DNA of 64,000 nt from positions 69,501-133,500 of the forward strand of contig JAODUO010000632.1 in NCBI GenBank assembly GCA_025642075.2. Reading direction: 5' to 3'. The DNA is from Ridgeia piscesae (lineage: Eukaryota > Annelida > Polychaeta > Sabellida > Siboglinidae). The translations under genes and the position numbers were made by a program. Below are positions 24,655 to 35,285 of this stretch, piece by piece (position 1 is the first letter of the stretch; every line of letters starts with the position of its first letter). The notes under the pieces were generated by a model that ran no database searches, was not told the DNA's origin, and saw only the letters and a list, made by a program, of their open reading frames with translations.

Positions 24655-25110
24655 CAAGTTTGACTTGATACACCCTGAAGAAAAAATATAAAGTGACAGA
24701 TAAAAAGGTTGACACTTAAACACTAAAGTGACATAGTTGATATTTACATGCTGAAGTGACAGGGAAAGATTTGATACACCCTGAAGTGACAGACAGAGTT
24801 GATACTCACACACTGAAGTGACAGACAGAGTTGATACTCACACACTGAAGTGACAGACAGAGTTGATACTCACACACTGAAGTGACATACATAGTTAATA
24901 CTCACACACTGAAGTGATAGACAGAGTTGATACTCACACACTGAAGTGACAGACAGAGTTGATACTCACACACTGAAGTGACAGACAGAGTTGATACTCA
25001 CACACTGAAGTGACAGACAGAGTTGATACTCACACACTGAAGTGACAGACAGAGTTGATACTCACACACTGAAGTGACAGACAGAGTTGATACTCACACA
25101 CTGAAGTGAT
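24655..25110 (-). repeat. 32-bp minisatellite carrying copies of the exon 1 splice donor
   Basis: Ten near-identical 32-bp units begin at 24801 and every 32 bases to 25089, with about four degenerate units further left (to about 24655). On the minus strand each unit reads CTGTCTGTCACTTCAG then TGTGTGAGTATCAA. TCACTTCAGTGT is the last 12 bases of the coding exon and GTGAGTATCAA the first bases of the intron. The unit nearest the exon is the real junction. The most diverged units are the farthest from the exon, which fits expansion away from it. Confidence 0.9.
25092..25101 (-). promoter_or_regulatory. 5' splice site of the KCNQ1-like exon 1
   Basis: Read on the minus strand the junction is CAGTGT|GTGAGTATC, with the cut between 25098 and 25097. 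GTGAGT is a near-consensus U1 site. Reading through without splicing meets TGA at once (25094-25096), so splicing at or before this position is needed for a channel. A GT two bases earlier (25098-25099) gives a poorer match and the wrong phase. Confidence 0.85.
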
Positions 25111-25543
25111 AAATGAAACACTTCCAGCCTGTTGGTCTCTCCAGGAAGTTGTACACTTTTCCCTGAATGGTGCTTTTGATTGTAGCTTTATTGCGTAGGT
25201 AGGTGCAACGAAAGTTCTGTTCAACCGGCTCAAGACCAACACCAGATGGCGCCTGTGGTTGCGCCTGATAGTCATTCCACGTGTTTAAGTTCGTCACGTT
25301 TGGCTCGGCCTCTTTTGATGACAACAACGGCATCCCACTTTGCACAGGTGGCTCCTTTGTCTGGAAGGTGTCGGAACTGTTTGCTGCTGACTGTTTGCTG
25401 TTCCGGACAGCATCACCACCCCCTCTGCTGTCTACCGCAACACCATCGCTGCAGTCGTTCGTGCTCGCGGTGGTGGTGGCGCCACTAGTCATGGCTGGTG
25501 GCGTCTCACTATGGTTCGTATTTAATAGTCGCTTCGCACTCAT
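25098..25543 (-). CDS. KCNQ1-like: KCNQ1-like potassium channel, first coding exon (149 codons, last one split)
   Basis: The minus-strand frame opens with [10 protein letters not shown] and ends [20 protein letters not shown]. This C-terminal stretch is the pre-S1 to early S1 signature of the KCNQ1 (KvLQT1) branch of voltage-gated K+ channels; KCNQ2-5 members have a clearly different version. Residues 1-110 are a Ser/Thr/Ala/Gly-rich, low-complexity cytosolic N-terminus, as usual in this family. The ATG at 25543 is chosen because an in-frame TAA lies 12 bases upstream (25553-25555) and the context has G at -3. The exon ends after two bases of the Val-149 codon, followed by GTGAGT. Human KCNQ1 exon 1 also ends after base 2 of its FAV valine codon (c.386), so phase and position are conserved. 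Voltage-sensor, pore and calmodulin-binding exons are not in the window and must lie to the left. Known role of the family: slow delayed-rectifier or epithelial K+ current at the plasma membrane. The first ~110 residues cannot be checked by family similarity. Confidence 0.9.
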
Positions 25544-25552
25544 CCCCGGCAC

Positions 25553-25575
25553 TTAGAGATCTCTGCAAATGCAAG
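25553..25575 (-). promoter_or_regulatory. In-frame stop and possible 3' splice site upstream of the start codon
   Basis: On the minus strand, CTTGCATTTGCAG precedes AGATCTCTAA, which leads to GTGCCGGGGATG. The pyrimidine-rich CAG resembles a splice acceptor, so an upstream noncoding exon could join here. The TAA closes the frame above the ATG. This is an inference from a short motif only. Confidence 0.3.
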
Positions 25576-26719
25576 AATCATACATTTAAAACAAGCAGTG
25601 GAATGGCTAAACTGTCACTGAAGTTCTTACCATCACTATTTACAACATCTGTAAACAAAACCCAGTATGTCCTGGACCACCATCACTCACTAAAGTGATC
25701 TAAGATAACATTGCTCTGCCCCTTAATTTTTTGTAAATCATGCTGCACTACAAAAATACTTATTACAACATTCAGACAAGCCAAATATTTTTACATAAAT
25801 TGTCAGAAAACTACTTTAGAATTCAACAGTTCAACGTTTATAAAAAAATCGCCAAATTGTCACTCAACTCCCTGAATACTGAGCTCAGATAATTCTGAAA
25901 GAGGATATGATCTGATTTGGTCAGAGTGGCTAATTTCAACACGCGACTGGCATGGTTTCAGACTTGAAGCCACTCTGTCAAAAACAACACATTTCCTGCT
26001 GTATAAATAAACTAATTTTTCATTGACCATTTAAATTTCAATATAAAAATAGTTCATTAAAAATCATTACACCATAAAAACTTAACAGAAACATCCCTTT
26101 AAGCTGTGTTCTGATCAAACAGTTTCTTATTATTTCATACTGGCAGTGTGCCAAGCTGACAATTGTGTTTTCCCGCATACAACTGTTGGATAAACAGCTT
26201 CAAAACAAACTCTCTATAATTTATCATGGGGAACAAGTTCAATGTACAGAGTACAACAAACTTCTCACATTTCTGTCATCGCTGTCTGTACTGACCAAAT
26301 TCATGATCTGTCTACTTGTCACAGATAGTACAGCAACTGTTCTTACTAGCAGCGTTTAGCAACATTTCCATATTCCATGATATTGCTCTTAAAGATGACA
26401 GAAAACACAACATTTGCAAAACTGTTTAGCAAGTGTAGTTATTCAGACTGGTCCAATTTATCATCGACTGCCACTTCTGAAAACTCAATAATTGGTTAGT
26501 GTCTGATATCACATTATTTTCAGATAGGTGCTAGGTACTATTATTACCTATCAGCATCAGGCCCTTCCATCTAAGCTCCTGGCATATGTATACTGGCTGC
26601 TTCCTCCTCAAGGGCTTTATGCAGGATACAATTATTGCCAGTCACACATGTTTTGGTGGACACGTTGATGTGAACTGTTAGTCCAGTTTACAAACTTTTA
26701 AATGTGTCTGATGACCTGA
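25576..26719. other. 5' flank of the KCNQ1-like exon; no gene seen
   Basis: AT-rich single-copy-looking sequence with no long open frame, recognisable element or tandem array. It may hold 5' UTR or promoter sequence for the minus-strand channel gene, but no core promoter motif stands out. Confidence 0.4.
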
Positions 26720-26724
26720 AATGG

Positions 26725-26935
26725 ACTACAAACACACATGTGACACAATTTTCACTCACTTTCAAGGCATAACTAACAATATCTATGGTTTTGGAAGACC
26801 TTGTTTTTGTTTTCATTTTTTTTCTTCATTTTTTTACCCGTCCCACTACCTGTCCACCATATTTCTACCCGTCCGTATTCGTTTTACCCGTCCAAATGAC
26901 GGGTGAACGGGTCTCTACATAACGCTATGTTCCTC
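26725..26935 (+). repeat. Dispersed repeat with ACCCGTCC motifs, copy 1
   Basis: Shares GGCATAACTAACA...TTTTGGAAGACC and several ACCCGTCC words, then CCAAATGACGGGTG and TCTCTACATAACGCTAT, with copy 2 at 46925-47110. Both copies keep a short plus frame with a similar peptide (IYGFGRP versus IYNFGRP), perhaps by chance or because the parent element was coding. Confidence 0.75.
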
Positions 26936-26939
26936 CTTC

Positions 26940-28255
26940 AATAACACTATACAGCCTCAATCAATCTAGTGGTCATGTACTTTTTTCAAGTTATAATACG
27001 TGTACAAACATAGGAATTGGGGCTTTCTAAATTGTTGCAATTCTCGTCTTGTGAAAATAAACGTTTATGAATAAACATGATCTCGAAAAATCTGTCTGCT
27101 ATCCACAGACGCCGAATCTTTGCTTGACAGTTAGTTACTGGTGACGGAAATGCAAATTATTACAACAAAGGTAGGTACCACTGGGCACTGGCCATATGTT
27201 TGGCTATGACACTCTGGTCATCAGAGAGTCTGTGGTCAGTAGATTATTCTGGTATGGCTAACTGTTGTTAAAGGGATTCTTTGTAAGCCTACATACATTC
27301 GAGATGTACTGTACAAACAAAGGGTGTACACTGAATTAAATGTAAGCATAGAGTTACATAAAGTAGATAACAGCATTAATTAAATACGCCATACATTACA
27401 GTTTAAATTTTTTTAAGAATGCCTTTCAAAATGTTTACAATTACTTGGCTCACCATATAAAGTATTAATTCATCCAGCTGTTGAAAAATGTTGCACACCA
27501 ATTCCAAGATTGTCTACCATAATTTAATGTTTTTGTTTTGATGTATGTCTGAGCATGGGTTTCTGATAAGTTAGATATAACTGAAGAATTGCTAATTTCA
27601 TATAATCATTTCCTCAGACAGAAGCCTGCTTATGTGTGTGAATTACAAGCGTGGAAACCTATTTGGCACAATAATTACTTCCCAAGAAACATCTTTGCTA
27701 ATATAATTTCTATTAGCTCACCGGGTCGGAGAATTGCCATCATTGTGAGGTTGTCACATGACTAAAATCAACCTTCACAAAGAGCACATAAATAACAGTC
27801 AGGCCTTCCCTGTGATGGTGTTGATTTAAGGTAGGTTCTGCTTGATAAGATGTTTAGTTTCGTTGACTTTTGTCTTCTTCTGTAAATCATTTCCCTAACA
27901 TTCACAGGCACTCTTAAGCCGCATTTTTTACTCTTAAACAGCGACTTCGCTCTTTAACAATGTCAACGCCAGGATGCGCCACTGTGACATTTCCGTTGCA
28001 GTGTCACTGAAATAATGTGCCTGCTGATATAACACCTGCTTTTTGCATAAATTTATAAAATGCTCCTTAAAATTAACAACTGTTTCTGTTTAAAGACTGA
28101 TTATCCTGGAGCTCATTATTTTTGTGAAAAGGTCCCCATTTCCTCTGGATTGTCTGCATTCCTGGAATTTGATGCACTCCGTCCAGTGCAACCCGCGGAT
28201 AGTCTATGTGTGTGGTCAGTGATGACTTAATTAAAGGGACGGAGCCGGAGCTGGA
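26940..28255. other. AT-rich upstream DNA; no gene seen
   Basis: No tandem array or element. Around 27960-28260 sequence complexity and GC rise (GGGACGGAGCCGGAGCTGG at 28236), which could reflect a regulatory element upstream of the minus-strand channel gene. Confidence 0.35.
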
Positions 28256-28260
28256 GCCAG

Positions 28261-28403
28261 CTCCTCCAGGCTCTACCTGGAATTAGCCAGTGTAGTAATA
28301 TGAGCCACAGGAAGCAGATATTGTAGCTTGTAGAATAAGAAACCATTGAACATCAAAAGGTATTACAACTTTGCAGTACCAACAATAAAGCTTGTTTTGA
28401 AAC
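28261..28403 (-). repeat. Dispersed repeat, copy B (inverted)
   Basis: On the minus strand it reads GGTTTCAAAACAAGC, TAATACCTTTTGATGTTCAA and CTAATTCCAGGTAGAG in the same order as copy A at 22801-22943. Confidence 0.8.
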
Positions 28404-28619
28404 CTGATGTTTTGTTTACATTTGATTACGCATTTCAGTTTGTATCTGCCAACCTACAAGCATTGTTACAGGCTCGCCAAAATAATTCTGCAGGCAGAAC
28501 ATCTTAGCGAATTTATTAGATTTATCATGGTCTTAAGAACATTACAATAAAACAAGGGTGTCGACTTCTAGGTGATATTTGTAAAATTTTATATTACATT
28601 CTTATGACTACAGCATACA

Positions 28620-28890
28620 TGATGAAGGTTTACTGCCTGCCAATGTGTGCTTAGTTACTTTATTAAGCTCAGAACAATGTTCGGAATTTGAAATATTCCA
28701 TCTGTAACACATTCAAATGGTAAATAAAATGACCAGTTTCAATACAAAATTGACTGACAGTAATGCCGAGGTGAGTACATTTAACTGCAGCACTCTTTCA
28801 TGTTTAATGTTCCACTTCTAGACAGCAGACTTCCTGTTACAAACTACTGCTCTGTCAATTCTGGGCAGAGGAGCTGACACCCTCTCTTTA
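28620..28890 (+). repeat. Dispersed repeat, copy C
   Basis: Matches copy A along its whole length with scattered substitutions and indels. Together with copy B it forms an inverted pair separated by about 215 bases. Confidence 0.85.
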
Positions 28891-28894
28891 ACTA

Positions 28895-30178
28895 ATAAAC
28901 TGACAACTGTGTCCTTTTAGTGGCAGACAACCAGACATTTACGTCCTTGTGTCTATAGATTCCTGGATCTCGCTGCCCACAGCGACGCCATGAAGCATGG
29001 TGGACTGGTCATTGAGGCGGCCTGGTTACCCCAGTAACCATCTGTGATGACCACTTCATAGAACAAGGGGGGACACATAATGGCCTTTGACGCTTTTAGA
29101 GGAGCTATTTGCATTTGGGACAGATTTTGTTATGTCCACAGGGGATTTTTATGTCAGACAGAATTTATTTTCACCTGTGTATGTAACATCCATCGCATGA
29201 CTAACGTCTTAACTGTTGGTCTGATATCTTAACCATATGTCGGTATCATCTGATAAGATTTAAATAAAATTATGTAATATTACATTTATATTAAAACATG
29301 TGACATCTAAAAATAATTAATGTATTTTTTGTATAATAATTTATAAATAGTATTTATTTTGTTAAGCACCACATCCAATGTTGTTCACAGTGCTTTACAT
29401 TCAACAGCATCCAGTATTTATTAGAGAAAAAACACTTAACTAAATAATAAATAAAATACTACATTTGAATAAAAACAATGGTGTTATATATATGTATGAA
29501 ATTGCCAAATAAAATGATTAAGATCATATTATTATTTTACCAAAAAAAATAAACATAGGCATAGGTTTCATGAACTGCCTTATCACACAGGTTTCCTAAA
29601 TAAAATGTTCTTACCCAAGACATAGTGTGCCGCAAATATCCAAACAGCATAGCATTCAAGTTGAATGATTCTAACCTATGCACCTAACATATGCACACTG
29701 ACAGCTGGCTCCTACAAGAAAACTAGACAGTCTCAATCAATCTAGTTATCATCTACTTTCTGGTTGAGCTATTATTGTCTGTACAGTGTAGCACGATCTG
29801 GCAATATGATTGTCATGTCAACATTGTACTATTTTAATAAGAGGTCTACACGTTTTGACAAGATATTCGCAGGAGCTGACGTCAGGCGTGATAACAGGTG
29901 TGAATTGGTGTTGAACCGTCGCAGTTGTTCGACATTGTTGCGTCGAGTGAACGAGCGGCTCTGTCAATATCTGTGCAGTGACGTAGGTGAATCCCTTTAT
30001 CCAGGACTCAAGGTAATTACCACTATCATTTGTATTCGGTGCTGAATGACTTCGTTTCACCGCAGTGAATATCGCCACACACCTGTGCGGTTAATACCGG
30101 CTAGGCCCCACTATCCGACGGCAATGGGGCATAACTGTACACATTATATCTGAATAAATATATTTTATTCTTGCCAGG
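28895..30178. other. AT-rich DNA; no gene seen
   Basis: A 94-codon plus frame (29764-30045) has normal complexity but no recognised domain. The piece from about 29870 to 30130 is more CpG-rich than its surroundings. Confidence 0.35.
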
Positions 30179-30253
30179 AATCTAGTCGGGTAATTTGCAG
30201 TTGTCGGCTACACAAATTGTGTAGCCAACAACTGCAAATTACCAGACTAGATT
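30179..30253. repeat. 75-bp near-perfect palindrome
   Basis: Left arm 30179-30215 begins AATCTAGTCGGGTAATTTGC and right arm 30217-30253 is its reverse complement, with a single central A and only two mismatches in 37 pairs. Both mismatches are CpG in the left arm and CpA in the right arm. Confidence 0.95.
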
Positions 30254-30889
30254 AACACAATATACCATTAATCAAGACCAAGGTCCAGAAGACATAAAAG
30301 TTCACTAGGCAGGACACATGATTTAGGCATATGCACATTGCCTTAATTCCCTCTTCTGTGTTTATGTCAGATTCCAAATATATAATACTGTTTTTAATAG
30401 CTTCACACTTAACACTATTAAAAGCACACCAGAGACAGGGTTATGTTCAATATTGTCTATCTGGTAATTTATATATCGACAATTCTTCTGATAATCCTGT
30501 GCATCTGGGTGATTTTACTACAATCCTAGATTAACCAGAATGTTGACTTTCCTCATAAAGTTAGCCGATATTATGTTTCAAAGACAAATGCGTGTTTTTC
30601 TCGGCAATCGAGCCCTATTTACACAGCCTGATCCTTGACCTTATGGAAGAAACTAAAACATTATTACTGCAATCAACCAGTCCCAAATGTGACTTTATGT
30701 GTGTCATATTTCCTAATGCAAACTGATTAATGTTCCTTCTATACATATATCGACTGATCTACTGCCAGTTGCCATGGCAACACACACCAATGAGACGCCT
30801 GTCTCTCAGTGTGTGGAATGTATGTAGATGATGCGTAGACTAAGGTGAGAAGACACAGTTCAACCCTTGTCACCTTACCCCATTACTCC

Positions 30890-31540
30890 ACAGCCCCAGG
30901 TCATTATTTAACTATCTTCACTTGCGTCGCTCCACACTACTAGCAACAAACAGATCATATATGTGTGGATTGAAACATGGCGTTTTTGATCCTAAGCTGT
31001 TGTTTACGGTGTAACGTTTATATTTTTTGGGGTGTTAACAAGTATTTTGGTGATATTTCTGTGCATGCACGAGTCAGTCATTGTCATTAAGTACGTTATT
31101 GCTTCCCGCTGAATCTCGTATTAAATACAACTTTAGTCTGATATACATTGGCCCCTATGAGCAAACGAACATATATAAAGTTGCAGCAAAGTTATTTGTC
31201 ATAAATTAATACGACGCAAACAGGTTTCGAGGCATGTTTTGATACCAAGTGCAAATCACTGCTATCCATGACACCGATTTAAACAAACATAATATGTTAA
31301 TGTATTGAACAAAATTTTAAGCAACTCTTCATAATAATCACCACAGTAGAGTTAACGAACAATCTATGGTATTTATACCATAAATGCTTTGCGTTTTGTT
31401 GCACATTGATGATTTTACATTCATCACGCATGCGCAGAAATGTCACCCGGATAGTCACCCAGAAAATGTAAATGCGACAACAGTGTGCATTCTGCAACTA
31501 GAGCAATGGGAACACAACATGATGAGACCAGATCAAGGAC
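30890..31540 (+). repeat. Left copy of a diverged direct duplication flanking the CCGA tract
   Basis: 30895-31012 (AACTATCTTCACTTGCGTCG ... TTGTTTACGGTGT) matches 31990-32105, and 31490-31540 (ATTCTGCAACTAGAGCAATG) matches 32109-32155. About 475 bp present between the two blocks here are absent in the right copy. Confidence 0.85.
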
Positions 31541-31644
31541 CACAATAAAAACAAGTGCATGCACTTACTTGTGTTATCCTTATATATCACGTACTCCATA
31601 TTACGTTCATGTATGTACAAGATAACATTTTTATATTGAATAAA

Positions 31645-31979
31645 CCGACCGACCGACCGACCGACCGACCGACCGACCGACCGACCGACCGACGACCGAC
31701 CGACCGACCGACCGACCGACCGACCGACCGACCGACCGACCGACCGACCGACCGACCGACCGACCGACCGACCGACCGACCGACCGACCGACCGATCGAC
31801 CGATCGACTCGACGACCGACTCGACTGACCGACTCGACCGACGACACCGATCGACCGACCGACCGACCGACCGACCGACCGACCGACCGACCGACCGACC
31901 GACCGACCGACCGACCGACCGACCGACCGACCGACCGACCGACCGACCGACCGACCGACCGACCGACCGACCGACCGAC
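31645..31979. repeat. (CCGA)n tetranucleotide tract
   Basis: Uninterrupted (GACC)n except for a one-base loss near 31692 and a diverged core at about 31794-31852. It gives artefactual Thr-Asp-Arg-Pro and Ser-Val-Gly-Arg frames on both strands. Confidence 0.99.
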
Positions 31980-31982
31980 TCC

Positions 31983-32155
31983 AGAGCCCCATAGTCGATA
32001 TTCAACTATCTTCACTTACGTCACTCCACACTGTTAACAACAAATAGATCACTTCTGGCATGGATTGAAAATGGGTTTGTGATCCTAAAGCATTGTTTAC
32101 GGTGTTGAATTCTGCAACTAGTGCGATGGTGACGCAACACGATGAGAACAGATGG
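31983..32155 (+). repeat. Right copy of the direct duplication (internally deleted)
   Basis: Carries the two blocks of the left copy fused at TTTACGGTGTTGAATTCTGC. Its CpG sites often differ from the left copy by transitions (for example TTGCGTCGC versus TTACGTCAC). Confidence 0.85.
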
Positions 32156-32550
32156 CACAAGTTGGCTTCTAGTGCGAACATGTTGTGGACTTTAATGTTT
32201 GCATCAATACTGTTTAACTTTGTAGTAGGCCTACTAAACCACCCAGTCGACACAGAATTGCTACTGATGTTGATGTACTATACATCGGGCTCACAAATCA
32301 CAGCGAAAAATGGCACTACACTAAATGCAAAAACTGGACTAATTGACTAAAACACAATCTAACTCTTTCTACCTGAAACAAATCTCAATTCATGACTGCA
32401 ATCACCAAAAAAGTGGAAAGTGTTTTTCTTAAATTCTAGGAGCATAAAATTAGCCATACACAAAGTACAATTAGATGCACAATGTTGCATACAGAATTTG
32501 TTTCTTAAGATCATGACCTGTCTACATATGATGCCTTCTTGTTCATCCAT
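32156..32550. other. No gene seen
   Basis: Single-copy-looking sequence with short frames lacking domain signatures. Confidence 0.35.
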
Positions 32551-32554
32551 CACT

Positions 32555-35285
32555 GATGTTCACTGTCACCCATCATTGCTGTTCACTGTCACCCACCATT
32601 GCTGTTCACTGTCACCCACCATTGCTGTTCACTGTCACCCACCATTGCTGTTCACTGTCACCCACCATTGCTGTTCACTGTCACCCACCATTGCTGTTCA
32701 CTGTCACCCATCATTGCCGTTCACTGTCACCCACCATTGCTGTTCACTGTCACCCACCATTGCTGTTCACTGTCACCCACCATTGCTGTTCACTGTCACC
32801 CACCATTGCTGTTCACTGTCACCCACCATTGCTGTTCACTGTCACCCACCATTGCTGTTCACTGTCACCCATCATTGCTGTTCACTGTCACCCACCATTG
32901 CTGTTCATGGTCACCCACCATTGCTGTTCACTGTCACCCACCATTGCTGTTCACGGTCACCCACCATTGCTGTTCACTGTCACCCACCATTGCTGTTCAC
33001 TGTCACCCACCATTGCTGTTCACTGTCACCCACCATTGCTGTTCACGGTCACCCACCATTGCTGTTCACGGTCACCCACCATTGCTGTTCACTGTCACCC
33101 ACCATTGCTGTTCACGGTCACCCACCATTGCTGTTCACTGTCACCCACCATTGCTGTTCACTGTCACCCATCATTGCTGTTCACTGTCACCCACCATTGC
33201 TGTTCACGGTCAGCCACCATTGCTGTTCACTGTCACCCACCATTGCTGTTCACGGTCACCCACCATTGCTGTTCACTGTCACCCACCATTGCTGTTCACT
33301 GTCACCCACCATTGCTGTTCACTGTCACCCACCATTGCTGTTCACTGTCACCCACCATTGCTGTTCACTGTCACCCACCATTGCTGTTCACTGTCACCCA
33401 CCATTGCTGTTCACTGTCACCCACCATTGCTGTTCACTGTCACCCACCATTGCTGTTCACTGTCACCCACCATTGCTGTTCACTGTCACCCACCATTGCT
33501 GTTCACTGTCACCCACCATTGCTGTTCACTGTCACCCACCATTGCTGTTCACTGTCACCCACCATTCTGTTCACTGTCACCCACCATTGCTGTTCACTGT
33601 CACCCACCATTCTGTTCACTGTCACCCACCATTCTGTTCACTGTCACCCACCATTGCTGTTCACTGTCACCCACCATTGCTGTTCACTGTCACCCACCAT
33701 TGCTGTTCACTGTCACCCACCATTGCTGTTCACTGTCACCCACCATTGCTGTTCACTGTCACCCACCATTCTGTTCACTGTCACCCACCATTGCTGTTCA
33801 CTGTCACCCACCATTGCTGTTCACTGTCACCCACCATTGCTGTTCACTGTCACCCACCATTGCTGTTCACTGTCACCCACCATTGCTGTTCACTGTCACC
33901 CACCATTGCTGTTCACTGTCACCCACCATTGCTGTTCACTGTCACCCACCATTGCTGTTCACTGTCACCCTCTTACCCCATTGCTGTTCACTGTCACCCA
34001 CCATTGCTGTTCACTGTACACCCATTCTGTCACTGTCACCCACCCATTGCTGTTCACTGTCACCCACCATTCTGTTCACTGTCACCCACCATTGCTGTTC
34101 ACGTCACCCACATTGCTGTTACTGTCACCCACATTGCTGTTCACTGTCACCCACCATTGCTGTTCACGTCACCCACATTCGTTCACTGTCACCCCCATTG
34201 CTGTTCACGGTCACCCACCATTGCTGTTCACTGCACCCACCATTGCTGTTCACGTCACCCACCATTCGTTCACGTCACCCACCATTGCTGTTCACTGTCA
34301 CCCACCATTGCTGTTCACTGTCACCCACCATTGCTGTTCACTGTCACCCACCATTGCTGTTCACTGTCACCCACCATTGCTGTTCACTGTCACCCACCAT
34401 TGCTGTTCACTGTCACCCACCATTGCTGTTCACTGTCACCCACCATTGCTGTTCACTGTCACCCACCATTGCTGTTCACGGTCACCCACCATTGCTGTTC
34501 ACTGTCACCCACCATTGCTGTTCACTGTCACCCACCATTGCTGTTCACTGTCACCCACCATTGCTGTTCACTGTCACCCACCATTGCTGTTCACTGTCAC
34601 CCACCATTGCTGTTCACTGTCACCCACCATTGCTGTTCACGGTCACCCACCATTGCTGTTCACTGTCACCCACCATTGCTGTTCACGGTCACCCACCATT
34701 GCTGTTCACTGTCACCCACCATTGCTGTTCACTGTCACCCACCATTGCTGTTCACTGTCACCCACCATTGCTGTTCACTGTCACCCACCATTGCTGTTCA
34801 CGGTCACCCACCATTGCTGTTCACTGTCACCCACCATTGCTGTTCACTGTCACCCACCATTGCTGTTCACTGTCACCCACCATTGCTGTTCACGGTCACC
34901 CACCATTGCTGTTCACTGTCACCCACCATTGCTGTTCACGGTCACCCACCATTGCTGTTCACTGTCACCCACCATTGCTGTTCACTGTCACCCATCATTG
35001 CTGTTCACTGTCACCCACCATTGCTGTTCACGGTCACCCACCATTGCTGTTCACTGTCACACACCATTGCTGTTCACTGTCACCCACCATTGCTGTTCAC
35101 TGTCACCCACCATTGCTGTTCACTGTCACCCATCATTGCTGTTCACTGTACCCACCATTGCTGTTCACTGTCACCCACCATTGCTGTTCACTGTCACCCA
35201 CCATTGCTGTTCACTGTCACCCAATATTGCTGTTCACTGTCACCCACCATTGCTGTTCACTGTCACCCACCATTGCTGTTTGCCG
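32555..35285 (+). repeat. 23-bp satellite-like array, about 118 copies
   Basis: Unit TTCACTGTCACCCACC + ATTGCTG (23 bp); TTCACTG recurs at 32582 and 32605. Variants are CACGGTCA for CACTGTCA, CCATCATT for CCACCATT and ATTCTG for ATTGCTG. Between about 33965 and 34275 units show many one-base losses, unlike the near-perfect copies on both sides. Since 23 is not a multiple of 3 and the strand has no stop, all three plus frames are open for 910-958 codons. They are artefacts. Confidence 0.98.

Noticed and set aside
25544..25552. Extension of the KCNQ1-like frame to a GTG at 25552
   Set aside because: GTG is not a normal animal start codon. The first ATG is at 25543 and an in-frame stop lies just above.
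25246..25556. Two plus-strand frames of 80-91 codons opposite the KCNQ1-like exon
   Set aside because: They are antisense shadows of the real exon, which has family similarity and a matched splice phase.
29764..30045. Possible gene of 94 codons on the plus strand
   Set aside because: Protein-like composition but no domain, no splice evidence, and an overlapping opposite frame of similar length.
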